A stretch of 26,082 bases of DNA from a virus: IMG/VR virus record IMGVR_UViG_3300035698_031992, positions 1-26,082 of that record. The stretch is one strand, 5' to 3'. The position numbers were made by a program, and so were the translations under genes. This document shows, in pieces, positions 8,145 through 14,985 of this stretch (position 1 is the stretch's first letter; every line of letters starts with the position of its first letter). The notes under the pieces are model-generated. The model was not told where the DNA came from and did not search any database. It saw nothing but the letters and a program-made list of their open reading frames with translations.

Positions 8145-8234
8145 GAAATTGCAAATAAACCAACACCATCCCGCTCGCGCCGGCCGTCGGGAATGGGTCA
8201 CATCAACGCCGGGCCCAAAAGAGGAAAAATACTA

Positions 8235-8582
8235 ATGAAGTTTGAAATCCAAAACCCCGTGGGCGTGCCCGTCGGAAATTATCGGGCCAAGTTCGCAGCC
8301 GTGCGGCGCGTGCCGTTCGATGACGGCTTCGCGGTGCGGTTCATTTTCAATGTGGTCGAAGGCCCGTATGCCGGCGTTGCTGCAAAGCGTCTCGCGCCTG
8401 AGTTGGCGTCTCCAACAAACACGACGGGCCGACTGGTTGCTGGGATCACTGGCGAGGTAGTCTCGCCGAAGACCACAGTGGACATCGAACCGTATCTCGG
8501 GCAGGTCCACGAGATCGAGGTCGAGGCGATGCCGAATGGCACCGGAACTCGCGTCGCGGCCGTCTCGCCGTTGAGCAGATAA
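8235..8582 (+). CDS. Small phage-type hypothetical protein, replication-associated by position
   Basis: 115 aa from the ATG at 8235, behind GAGGAAAAA. I chose this over the ATG at 8193, which lacks a site. The fold looks all-beta: VPVGNYRAKFAAVRRV, FAVRFIFNVVEGPYAG, LVAGITGE, VDIEPYLGQVHEIEVEA. This 'G.Y.A.F......G.G..F.F.V..GP..G......' pattern recurs in small proteins of planctomycete phage-like elements and recalls phage ssDNA-binding or DUF proteins near replication genes. It precedes the initiator gene, which suits a ssDNA-binding role, but that is only inferred. Confidence 0.65.
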   Translation: MKFEIQNPVGVPVGNYRAKFAAVRRVPFDDGFAVRFIFNVVEGPYAGVAAKRLAPELASPTNTTGRLVAGITGEVVSPKTTVDIEPYLGQVHEIEVEAMPNGTGTRVAAVSPLSR

Positions 8583-8683
8583 CTAACGCTTCGCTACTGG
8601 AGCAACGCAACTATCAAAGAGGCCAGCGACCAGATGACCAGCCCCGTCGAAAGTATGACATTCAAAAGACTAGGAATTAGCGA

Positions 8684-9376
8684 GTGACACGGAAGGTAAA
8701 CAACTCGAAGGTAGACCGACCTAAAAACACGGTCGTCGGCCACATTAAGAACGGCTTCCTGGCCCGCATGATGCACTATTCGCCGCCGGCGGTCGCTGTT
8801 TGGCTTGCCCTGGCAAACCGGGCTGATAAATCCGGATATTGTTTCCCGTCGATCTCAACACTGCAAGACGATACCGGCTTGGCTCGCGCCTCAACCTACA
8901 AGGCGATTCGTGAGCTTAAAGAGTCAGGTGAAATTACGGTTGAATCCGGCGGCGGCATGGGCAACCCGTCTAATCATTACCAAATTGTAGGTGGTCCGGG
9001 AAATGAACTAGTTCAAAATATGAACCAGTTCAAATCAGAGACAAAGGTAGTTCATTCTGGAGACAAGGTGGTCCGTAGAATGAACTCTAACCATACACAA
9101 GAACCAAACACAGTAACCAGACGGGGAAAAACACGCCCGCGATTTGTTCCACCTTCGGTTCAGGAAGTGGCAGCCTACTGCCGCGAACGCAAAAACAACA
9201 TCGACCCTCAACACTTCGTCGACCGTAACGAATCGATCGGTTGGGTGGTCGGAAAAGCCCGCACGCCAATGAAATGTTGGAAAGCGGCCGTCCGTACTTG
9301 GGAGCGCAATGGATTTTCCAACGGCAAGCCAGAACAACTCAAACAGGAAATTCAATATCGTGATATCCGCAAATAG
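8684..9376 (+). CDS. Winged-helix replication initiator-like protein (lambda O / DnaD-like)
   Basis: 230 aa from GTG at 8684, with AGGAA ten bases upstream. Residues about 28-90 form a winged helix typical of phage initiators: SPPAVAVWLALANRADKSGY, then FPSISTLQDDTGLARASTY, KAIRELKESGEITVE and the wing GNPSNHYQIV. The linker is low in complexity and the C-terminal 70 residues are basic. The next gene is a DnaB-like helicase, the usual partner of such an initiator (lambda O with P/DnaB). An iteron-like cluster lies inside this gene at 9004-9085, as in lambda, where the origin lies within O. Its role would be to bind that origin and load the helicase. Confidence 0.75.
   Translation: MTRKVNNSKVDRPKNTVVGHIKNGFLARMMHYSPPAVAVWLALANRADKSGYCFPSISTLQDDTGLARASTYKAIRELKESGEITVESGGGMGNPSNHYQIVGGPGNELVQNMNQFKSETKVVHSGDKVVRRMNSNHTQEPNTVTRRGKTRPRFVPPSVQEVAAYCRERKNNIDPQHFVDRNESIGWVVGKARTPMKCWKAAVRTWERNGFSNGKPEQLKQEIQYRDIRK
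9004..9085. repeat. Iteron-like cluster inside the initiator gene (candidate origin)
   Basis: TGAACTAGTTCA (9004-9015, a perfect palindrome) and TGAACCAGTTCA (9021-9032) lie 17 bp apart and are both followed by AAA. GTTCATTCT (9050-9058) and AGAATGAAC (9077-9085) form a 9-bp inverted pair. The TGAAC/GTTCA half-site thus occurs six times in 82 bp. The local sequence is more AT-rich than its surroundings. The position, within an initiator gene and before a helicase gene, is that of the lambdoid origin. Confidence 0.55.
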
Positions 9377-9776
9377 TAAAACTCTCGACCCGCTCGACAC
9401 CGCGCCGCCGGCCGACGTCGAGGCCGAACGATGGGTCATCGGTTCCATCTTCCTCAGCGTCGACTTGCTCGACGATCTGGCCGGGTTGCGCGCCGACGAT
9501 TTCCATGATCCGACCAACGCGGCCGTCTTCGCGGAAATGCTTTCGCTTCACGCGCAGGGCCTACCAGTTCACAACGCCATCGTGCAAAAGCATCTTGGCA
9601 GCGACGACGCCAAATCGCGGGTCTACGAGATAGCCGCATCGGTTCCCGTAGCCCATCACGTCGAGCACTACGCCGCAATAGTGCGTGAGAAGGCCGCGCT
9701 TCGACGCCTACGCATCGTGGCAACGAATCTGCTAGCGACACCCGCTTACAGGCGGACGCGCCAGAAGCGATTCTAG
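9360..9776 (+). pseudogene. dnaB: Replicative helicase DnaB-like, N-terminal part (frameshifted)
   Basis: The start is probably GTG at 9360, behind CAGGA, overlapping the end of the initiator gene; an in-frame ATG at 9309 is also possible. The product begins PPADVEAERWVIGSIFL, the DnaB N-terminal collar domain, and proceeds through AVFAEMLSLHAQGLPVHN and VPVAHHVEHYAAIVREKAALRRLRIVATNLLA, all standard DnaB. The frame then leaves the family and stops at 9776. The continuation of the domain linker (NESASDTRLQADAPEAILERSEAALSEIR, split here as NESASDTRLQ then ADAPEAILERSEAALSEIR) is in the -1 frame from about 9722. I see no classical slippery heptamer, so a one-base indel in the region 9725-9750 (mutation or sequencing error) is likelier than programmed frameshifting. 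Confidence 0.8.
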
Positions 9777-10681
9777 AGCGGTCTGAGGCGGCATTATCCG
9801 AGATCCGTCTTGGCACCGATGAGACCGAACCGGTTACTATCCGCGCCGCGACCATGGACGCCATCGCATACGTCGATGCAATCCAGCAGCGAGGCAGCGC
9901 AGCGGGCGTGCTTACTGGTCTAGAAAGTTTCGACTGCGACCAGGGTGGTCTCTTCCCGGGCGAGTTGACAATCCTTGCCGCGCGGCCGGGTATCGGCAAG
10001 ACGTCCCTCGCGATGCAGATCGCCGATCATGTTTCGTCAAAAGGCCAGCCTGTGTACTTCGCATCGTTGGAAATGTCCGCCGTCGAGCTGTCGATCCGCC
10101 TTGCGTGCTCCACGTCTGGCGTATCGAATCGCCTCGTTCGCACCGGACGGCTGACCGAGCAGGATAACCGCAAACTCAGCGAGGCCATGAACCGCCAAGC
10201 GGACAACGCGCTCGACATCCACGACCAGCCCGGTTTGACCGTAGCCGAGATCCGACGACAAATCCGCCGCAGGAAAAAACACGGGCTGGCCCTGGCCGTC
10301 ATCGACTATCTGCAACTGCTATCAGCCGCCGACCGCCGCTTGCCGCGCGAACAACAGGTGGCGACGATCACCAAGTCGCTCAAGGAAATGGCCCGCGAAT
10401 ACTCGGTCCCCATCCTCTGTTTGTGCCAACTCAACCGGCTGGCCGATGGCCAAGAGCAACCCCAGCTCAGCCACCTCCGCGAATCTGGGGCTATTGAGCA
10501 GGACGCCGATACGGTGCTCTTCCTGGCGCCGCACACGCCCACGGACATAGCACGCAATAACGCCTCATTGATTGTTGCTAAAAACAGAAATGGCGAGGTT
10601 GGCCCCATCCCGCTGGACTGGCACCCGAGTCAGACGCGGTTTACATGCACGGAACCTATTTGTGAGGAATGGACAGGATGA
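9722..10681 (+). CDS. dnaB: Replicative helicase DnaB-like, RecA-type C-terminal domain
   Basis: The second part of the frameshifted helicase gene. An ATG at 9854 could start a separate 275-aa protein. The RecA-like motor is complete: Walker A ARPGIGKTSLAMQ, H1a YFASLEMSAVELSIRL, Walker B LAVIDYLQLL, H3 LCQLNRLADG, and the arginine-finger region LRESGAIEQDADTVLFL. It belongs to the SF4 ring helicases that unwind DNA at replication forks. Whether the C-terminal half functions alone from 9854 is open: SF4 motors can form rings without the collar, but loading usually needs it. The stop overlaps the next start (ATGA). Confidence 0.85.
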   Translation, partial: NESASDTRLQADAPEAILERSEAALSEIRLGTDETEPVTIRAATMDAIAYVDAIQQRGSAAGVLTGLESFDCDQGGLFPGELTILAARPGIGKTSLAMQIADHVSSKGQPVYFASLEMSAVELSIRLACSTSGVSNRLVRTGRLTEQDNRKLSEAMNRQADNALDIHDQPGLTVAEIRRQIRRRKKHGLALAVIDYLQLLSAADRRLPREQQVATITKSLKEMAREYSVPILCLCQLNRLADGQEQPQLSHLRESGAIEQDADTVLFLAPHTPTDIARNNASLIVAKNRNGEVGPIPLDWHPSQTRFTCTEPICEEWTG

Positions 10682-11019
10682 GCGATATAAACATCGAAAC
10701 CCTACTACTAATCGAACCGCGACTGGTCGGCCTAATCAACAGAGCACGTGAAGCCGGGCAGCAACACGTCGGCTGGTGGGCGTGCTGGTCGGAGCTAATG
10801 GAAGAACTGTCCCACGTCGTTGGGCACGGTTGCCACTGTGAAGAGCTAAGGTCAGACCACTGCTACACCATCGCGAGGTGGGCAATCCATCAGGCGTGGC
10901 AAGGTCGGCCTATCGTCAGTGAGATCGACATCGCGACCACGTTCCCGTGGGAAGCCGGTTGGGGCACGTCTGCTGATGACGAGCCTATCACCGACACAAC
11001 GGCAGTGTCCAGTCAATAG
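10678..11019 (+). CDS. Small hypothetical protein in phage operon
   Basis: 113 aa from the ATG at 10678, which overlaps the helicase stop (ATGA); an in-frame ATG at 10669 would add three residues. It has a Trp-rich stretch (VGWWACWSELMEEL) and a Cys/His cluster (VGHGCHCEELRSDHC) that could bind a metal. No family recognised. Its place between helicase and small terminase is typical of small phage accessory genes. Confidence 0.55.
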   Translation: MSDINIETLLLIEPRLVGLINRAREAGQQHVGWWACWSELMEELSHVVGHGCHCEELRSDHCYTIARWAIHQAWQGRPIVSEIDIATTFPWEAGWGTSADDEPITDTTAVSSQ

Positions 11020-11124
11020 GGGGTAGGGGGGGTCCAAAAGTATGGACGACTGTAGCGGAACCGCACACTCAGGCGTGCGCAAAACTTCCGTTCCCCGAAT
11101 CAAATCAGTTTTTAGAGGATCACT

Positions 11125-11454
11125 ATGACACCAAAAACCAAAGCCCCAAAGCATCTTCGGCCAGAAACCGCCGCTTGGTACGTAACCGTATGCGGCGAAT
11201 ACCAACTTGAGGACCACCACCGCCGTTTACTGCGGCTCGCGGCTGAAGCGTGGGACCGATGCCAACAAGCCCGGCAAGCCCTTGCCGACAACGGCATGGT
11301 TTACACCGACCGATTCGAGGCCCCCAGGGCACGGCCTGAAGTTTCGATAGAGCGTGATTCAAGGATCGCGTTTAGCAGAATGATCAGAGAACTGGGCTTA
11401 GATTTGGCCGAGCCCGAGATAAAACCACCAACTATTCAACCGAGGACTAGATAA
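11125..11454 (+). CDS. P27-family phage terminase small subunit
   Basis: 109 aa behind AGAGGATCACT. The sequence HLRPETAAWYVTVCGEYQL, then DHHRRLLRLAAEAWDRCQQA, GMVYTDRFEAPRARPE and RDSRIAFSRMIRELGL follows the P27 small-terminase pattern closely: an N-terminal 'L.....W', a central helical region and 'R.HP.......' followed by the oligomerising helix. TerS recognises pac or cos sites and brings DNA to the large terminase. No large terminase lies anywhere in the element, so this TerS would have to work with one supplied in trans. This is the trait that phage-inducible islands use to redirect packaging. The end overlaps the next gene (TAATG). Confidence 0.85.
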   Translation: MTPKTKAPKHLRPETAAWYVTVCGEYQLEDHHRRLLRLAAEAWDRCQQARQALADNGMVYTDRFEAPRARPEVSIERDSRIAFSRMIRELGLDLAEPEIKPPTIQPRTR

Positions 11455-12083
11455 TGCCCAGAGTTTTTCGAAAAGCCAAAACCAGAATCGGCAACTATGG
11501 CCCGGAATATCGCGACGTACTTGAGCGCGGCGGCCCATGCATCGGACGCAATCCAGCCGAATTTTTCGACCGCAACGGCAACGAGAATATTGAGAACATC
11601 TTCGAAGCCTGGAAGGCAGGGAAGGCCGATATTCAAGCCGCATGGAAAACACTCGGCAAGCGGCCGTGGGCGTGGTGGTTGTTCGACTCGCCCGAACCCC
11701 GCGACCGCGATCTAGACGAATCCGAACAACTCGACAGGCTCGGCCTGTTGGGCGCCGATGAGTTGGCCAGTTTGACAGCCGAGGCCCGCGACGCAAACCG
11801 GCGACTTTACGCAAACCCGTGGAGTAACGGCGGCCTACCGTTTCGACGAAACTGGGCCTTCTGGCGATTCCTGCAAGATCGTGATCCGTCCATGACCGAG
11901 GCCGAGCAGTTGATCGAGATGGACCTCTTGACCGACTACGAAAAAGCCATCCAAGCAGAACCCCGAAAAGCACTGGCCGGCGGTGTAGGCTGCATTCGGT
12001 CGCGGTTCCATTATCTCACAGGTGAAGAGTTGGATCTCCTGAAACTACACAGCCCGACACTGAGGCCGGGGCGAAAACATTAA
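11454..12083 (+). CDS. Phage-associated hypothetical protein
   Basis: 209 aa, translationally coupled to terS (TAATG). The diagnostic piece is LGKRPWAWWLFDSPEPRDRD, then DESEQLDRLGLLGADELASL. I know this 'RP.AWW.FD.PEPR...ES..L...GLL...E' wording from hypothetical proteins encoded beside small terminases in many prophages. Molecular function is unknown. It is conserved next to packaging genes, so a role there is reasonable. Confidence 0.65.
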   Translation: MPRVFRKAKTRIGNYGPEYRDVLERGGPCIGRNPAEFFDRNGNENIENIFEAWKAGKADIQAAWKTLGKRPWAWWLFDSPEPRDRDLDESEQLDRLGLLGADELASLTAEARDANRRLYANPWSNGGLPFRRNWAFWRFLQDRDPSMTEAEQLIEMDLLTDYEKAIQAEPRKALAGGVGCIRSRFHYLTGEELDLLKLHSPTLRPGRKH

Positions 12084-12091
12084 CTAGCGTT

Positions 12092-12152
12092 TTACCTACC
12101 CGCGCCGGTGTTGGCGTGGTGACTTTACCCGCGTCGTTTGGCGTGGTGAACT
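12092..12152 (+). repeat. Imperfect tandem repeat with CCCGCG...GGCGTGG hairpins
   Basis: Two roughly 30-bp units each contain TTACC, CCCGCG, a short spacer and GGCGTGGTGA, at 12092-12123 and 12124-12152. In each, CCGCG-C can pair with GGCGTGG allowing G-U pairs. A longer hairpin of the same wording forms the terminator at 12840-12881. This short intergenic stretch precedes the coiled-coil gene, so it may attenuate transcription there. Confidence 0.4.
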
Positions 12153-12171
12153 TTTTTGAAAGGACATGAAA

Positions 12172-12825
12172 ATGTCAACCGTAGCGACTATTGAGAAGAT
12201 GGACTCTTGGCTTGCGAGCCGACTAGGAAGAAAGCAAATGGATAAGATCGAGAAAGAACAGGCGGCCGACACCTACGCGGCCCGCAAGGTCTTGGCTGAT
12301 CGTGTCGCCAAGATTGAAGCTGAGAGAGATGAGATCCTCGCTGACCTGACCAAAAAGGTTGACGCGTCGACAGAGCGTCACGACGTAGCCAAAACGGAGT
12401 TTGACGCGGCGCTAGCGAACATGCACGCACTACGTCGGCAACGAACGTCTGCTTGTGATTCGCGAGAGCGGGTCGCCGAAAAATTACGGCACAAGCTTCG
12501 CGAGACCTCCGACAAGAAGATCGGCGATTTCATCCACAAAACTTTTGATATGCGAGACCAGGCCCAGACAGAACAATGGCAGGAGGAGCTGCGGCGAACC
12601 GACCGACCCGGCAAGGCGTCGTGGGCTGTAATCGCTGAAGTCTTTTCGAACAAGTCCAGCATCGAGGAAAGGGTTGCGGCAATCAACAATGCCCGCGAGG
12701 CTGCAATCACGCTCCAGACGTTGGCCGTCAAAGACGTCGACGCCGAGCTTCAAAAGATCCGTGACACGATTCCGGGAGGTGACTTGCCGTTTATTAAGAC
12801 CGGCGAAGTCGACACGGAAGCGTAA
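12172..12825 (+). CDS. Coiled-coil protein, scaffold-like by position
   Basis: 217 aa from the ATG at 12172, seven bases after AGGA; the ATG at 12166 is too close to that site. Nearly the whole protein is charged helix, with a long coiled coil at about residues 20-110 (KQMDKIEKEQAADTYAARKV, IEAERDEILADLTKKVDAST and onwards). It has no membrane segment. It precedes the prohead protease gene, and helical proteins in that position are often scaffolding or head-assembly factors. There is no sequence signature to prove this; a structural or DNA-binding accessory role is equally open. Confidence 0.6.
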   Translation: MSTVATIEKMDSWLASRLGRKQMDKIEKEQAADTYAARKVLADRVAKIEAERDEILADLTKKVDASTERHDVAKTEFDAALANMHALRRQRTSACDSRERVAEKLRHKLRETSDKKIGDFIHKTFDMRDQAQTEQWQEELRRTDRPGKASWAVIAEVFSNKSSIEERVAAINNAREAAITLQTLAVKDVDAELQKIRDTIPGGDLPFIKTGEVDTEA

Positions 12826-12839
12826 CCATTATCGCGGTG

Positions 12840-12882
12840 CCCGCGCCGTCATCTTGTCGCCCGGCGGCGTGGGCTTTTTTTA
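12840..12882 (+). terminator. Rho-independent terminator between coiled-coil and protease genes
   Basis: GCCCGCGCCG and CGGCGTGGGC form a 10-bp stem (one G-U pair), followed at once by TTTTTTT. It ends 14 bp before the next start codon. It may therefore modulate rather than end transcription into the protease gene. Confidence 0.7.
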
Positions 12883-12895
12883 GAAAAGGATAAAC

Positions 12896-13549
12896 ATGAT
12901 ACTTAGTTCAAATACAATCTCGGCCCGGGCAGCATGCCCCCACACGATTGGCAGTGTGCCGGAGTGCCGTAGCGCGTTACCTGATGCCTATCAGCCTGAT
13001 GGGGCATATCCGGGCAGGGTCTACGATGCCATTGGTGATAAACTCACCGGTTGTGCCGTGAATTATAGCACTGTCTTGCGCGGTGGCGTCGGGGCAGTCG
13101 GAGAGAAAAAAGGGCCGGCAACCCCGTTAAGATTCATCCGTGGGTGTTTTTATCAGTCGTTGGCGGTCGACGCTGACGATATTGAGGTGTGCCTCAACCA
13201 TGATAAGTCACAGGTGATCTGCACGCCCGGCAACCTCTATTTGATAGACAGGCCCGACGGACTGCACTTCACCTGCTGGCCGGAAAAAAGTCGGGCGGGC
13301 TACGGGGCCGTATTGGCAGCCATCGCCGGCGAAATCAATGGCGTATCAATCAGCGGGTTTATCCGTGAAAGCACCAAGTCCCTTGGCGTCGAGCAGGTAC
13401 TGTGTTTCGAGCTTATGGAAATCTCGATCATGACCGGCCGCCAGCGACCAGCAGACAGCGAGTCTTATGTATCGTACACACGGGCGGGCGCACTTGAAGC
13501 CGCGCGAAAAGAAAAGATCGGGGCGGCGGAAGCGTATTTTGAACATTAA
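12896..13549 (+). CDS. HK97-type prohead protease (U35/S78 family)
   Basis: 217 aa behind AAAAGGATAAAC. Residues 77-130 read TPLRFIRGCFYQSLAVDADD, then IEVCLNHDKSQVICTPGNLY and DGLHFTCWPE, the standard 'pGaF...l......v.l..nHd.........l.l..D..GL.f' of herpesvirus/HK97-fold head maturation proteases. A second block, GVSISGFI then VLCFELMEISIM, matches 'g.S..f.........l.EvSl'. Catalytic candidates are His102 and Ser151, with the 49-residue spacing seen in HK97 protease (65/114). It would cleave scaffold or capsid delta domains during head assembly. No capsid gene follows, so its substrate is presumably supplied by a helper. The N-terminal 70 residues are atypical. Confidence 0.75.
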   Translation: MILSSNTISARAACPHTIGSVPECRSALPDAYQPDGAYPGRVYDAIGDKLTGCAVNYSTVLRGGVGAVGEKKGPATPLRFIRGCFYQSLAVDADDIEVCLNHDKSQVICTPGNLYLIDRPDGLHFTCWPEKSRAGYGAVLAAIAGEINGVSISGFIRESTKSLGVEQVLCFELMEISIMTGRQRPADSESYVSYTRAGALEAARKEKIGAAEAYFEH

Positions 13550-13560
13550 CAAGGTCTGTC

Positions 13561-13760
13561 ATGTCTGAAATTAACCCCGAACAGATAACTGCCATTTGTG
13601 ACACCCGCGAGCAAACCCCGCTCGACTTGTCGCCGTTGTGATCCGAGCCCGGCACACTCACCACCGGCGACTACAGCGTCCGTGGCCTGGAACATGTCGT
13701 CTCGGTCGAACGGAAAAGCCTGCCCCGTGAATGCCCACGCGGGGCGGGGTTCCTACGGGA
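13561..13760 (+). pseudogene. ERCC4-type nuclease remnant (nonsense mutation, 3' truncated)
   Basis: From ATG at 13561 the frame reads ITAICDTREQTPLDLSPL, then TGA at 13639-13641, then SEPGTLTTGDYSVRGLEHVV and SVERKSLP. This is the beginning of an ERCC4/XPF nuclease domain: the DTREQ...GTL.TGDYS...V.VERKS motif with its acidic and Lys catalytic residues. The TGA occupies a site where Trp (TGG) would fit. The similarity ends near 13720, followed by a GC-rich hairpin and then the end of the convergent DUF2513 gene, so about two thirds of the usual gene is missing. Phages use such nucleases in recombination or host takeover; this copy is dead. Confidence 0.75.
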
Positions 13761-13764
13761 AGGT

Positions 13765-14127
13765 TTAAGTAACACCCTCAAGGGCAAGTTTAGTCACCAG
13801 TTGATTAACTACACCAAAAGCAATCGAACCGCCCTTTTCGCTAATGATATCACGAACACGCTGCCACGCAGTCTCACTACGTATTTTGTCAAGAAACTCA
13901 TGTCCGTCCCACGTTAACTCGAAAGGAAGCACGTAGATCACACGATCACTTGTTTTAGATGTTACCGGTTCACACCTCAAGAGTTTGGCGTCGTACATCA
14001 AAACAAGGTGATACTTGATTGTCAGATCGTCGTACCCATCAATAGGCGGCACTTCCACCATGTTCAGGGTTTCCTTCTCGTCAAAGAAGAAAAGCAGTTT
14101 ACGAATGAGTTCCATGTCACGTTTCAT
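13765..14127 (-). CDS. DUF2513 family protein
   Basis: 120 aa from the ATG at 14127, preceded by AAAGGGCAAC; upstream in-frame ATGs lack a site. It begins MKRDMELIRKLLFFFDEKET, the signature opening of DUF2513 proteins, and continues with YHLVLMYDAKLL...LTWDGHEFLDKIR, the winged-helix-like core of that family. DUF2513 genes are common in prophages and islands, often near toxin-antitoxin or regulatory genes, and their function is unsettled. Here it lies on the minus strand, opposite the main operon, in the regulatory segment of the element. A DNA-binding or immunity-like role is possible, but nothing shows it directly. Confidence 0.75.
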   Translation of the reverse strand: MKRDMELIRKLLFFFDEKETLNMVEVPPIDGYDDLTIKYHLVLMYDAKLLRCEPVTSKTSDRVIYVLPFELTWDGHEFLDKIRSETAWQRVRDIISEKGGSIAFGVVNQLVTKLALEGVT

Positions 14128-14205
14128 AATGTTGCCCTTTATGCAAAGTTTTAATCCTCTCACAGAATATAAATTACTCAACAACACTTATGCCACCAAC
14201 GCCCC

Positions 14206-14508
14206 CTACGGCGACGTTGGCACAAAAGTAATACGACCCTCAGAGGCGTAGTTAATGAGAATATGCATCGAATCACCGCCCGGCAGGCCAAGGCTGAATT
14301 TCTTGGCGTCGACAATCACCAGCAGAAACTTCTCGCCGGCGATGAGGCGCGTACCGAGCGGGACGATGATCTCACCAGACCGGTCCGGTGTCTTACCGAG
14401 TTCTACTTTGGTGTTCATTAGAACCTGGACAGCCATCGGTTTGTCTTCACCCCTCAGAATCCCTCGCATTCTCAACACCGTGCAGTACCTCCCCGCTATA
14501 AGATTCAT
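14206..14508 (-). CDS. Hypothetical protein in regulatory segment
   Basis: 100 aa from the ATG at 14508, with a possible later start at 14436 (MAVQVLMNTKVELGK). It is mostly beta-strand (SGEIIVPLGTRLIAGEKFLL, VIVDAKKFSLGL) and has no family I recognise. Plausible minus-strand promoter hexamers lie upstream (TTGACG, 18 bp, TAAACT, within about 14530-14560). It probably shares a transcript with the DUF2513 gene 79 bp downstream. Confidence 0.5.
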   Translation of the reverse strand: MNLIAGRYCTVLRMRGILRGEDKPMAVQVLMNTKVELGKTPDRSGEIIVPLGTRLIAGEKFLLVIVDAKKFSLGLPGGDSMHILINYASEGRITFVPTSP

Positions 14509-14591
14509 AGTATTTAGGTAAACAAACCATAGTTTAGGACCATAGTCGCCAACCCGTCAATACCCCCCCCCAGGCGGTTTAGCGTGCAGTA

Positions 14592-14619
14592 TTGACAAAC
14601 TAGCCCGGATCAGTAAGAT
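14592..14619 (+). promoter_or_regulatory. Sigma70-type promoter, rightward
   Basis: Consensus -35 TTGACA (14592-14597), 16-bp spacer, -10 TAAGAT (14614-14619). It points at the structured-RNA candidate, the membrane protein and the integrase. A weaker leftward promoter (TTGACG/TAAACT on the minus strand) lies just to its left, so the region is a divergent control point. Confidence 0.55.
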
Positions 14620-14625
14620 TACGGG

Positions 14626-14770
14626 TGATTAAACCGGAGCTTAGCTCCAGACCGCTTAAACAATGCTTATTTGTAAGACAAACGCCGTCTCTGACCGTGC
14701 CCACGTGGTGACACCGGGCGGGTATCCTAGCGGGTGCCTAATCGCGATCGGGGACGGCGTTTGTTTTTGC
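14626..14770 (+). ncRNA. Candidate structured RNA or long leader with 12-bp closing stem
   Basis: ACAAACGCCGTC (14678-14689) pairs perfectly with GACGGCGTTTGT (14753-14764), followed by TTTTGC, so the stem doubles as an intrinsic terminator. The 63-nt loop can fold further: GCCC (14699-14702) pairs with GGGC (14716-14719), enclosing GTG/CAC. A consensus promoter sits directly upstream (14592-14619), and no ORF with a ribosome binding site lies between. A terminated transcript of about 145 nt would result, either a small RNA or an attenuator in the leader of the membrane-protein and integrase genes. The 5' end is inferred from promoter spacing. The family is unrecognised. Confidence 0.5.
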
Positions 14771-14806
14771 GCGCGCTCATAGAGTGTGCCAAGGAGAATC
14801 TATCTC

Positions 14807-14937
14807 ATGGCTAAGCAACATCAATTCAAACACCGGATCCCCGGTTCAAAGGCTGCAAGATAGAGTCCCGGCTATTGCCGGTAATGCGAACCGGCGTGCG
14901 TATCGTGCTGGACGTGCCGATTGAGAGTGATACGTAA
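14807..14937 (+). pseudogene. Short ORF, probably frameshifted
   Basis: ATG at 14807 has a good AAGGAGA site but stops after 18 codons (TAG 14861-14863). A +2/-1 shifted frame then continues with protein-like KIESRLLPVMRTGVRIVLDV and stops at 14935-14937. A single indel near 14850 would join them into a small protein of about 43 residues. Either a small decayed gene or an upstream regulatory ORF. Confidence 0.35.
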
Positions 14938-14956
14938 GTAAAACCCCCGCGTGAGA

Positions 14957-14985
14957 CGCCCGGCGGGTTTCGGCTCGCCGGGCTG
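14957..14985 (+). terminator. GC-rich hairpin before the membrane-protein gene
   Basis: GCCCGGCG and CGCCGGGC form an 8-bp stem around a GGTTTCGGCT loop. Only a weak T-tract (TGTTT) follows, so this may be an attenuator rather than a full terminator. Confidence 0.4.

Noticed and set aside
8594-8776. 60-aa minus-strand frame with a hydrophobic C-terminus between the small phage gene and the initiator.
   Set aside because: It overlaps the start of the initiator gene and has no ribosome binding site. A small membrane protein cannot be excluded but is unsupported.
9722-9776. Programmed -1 frameshift as explanation for the split DnaB-like gene.
   Set aside because: No slippery heptamer, upstream SD-like stimulator or downstream hairpin is evident in the overlap, so an indel is more likely.
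10997-11037. G-rich tract as a possible quadruplex.
   Set aside because: Only two G-runs lie close together, too few for a convincing four-tract motif.
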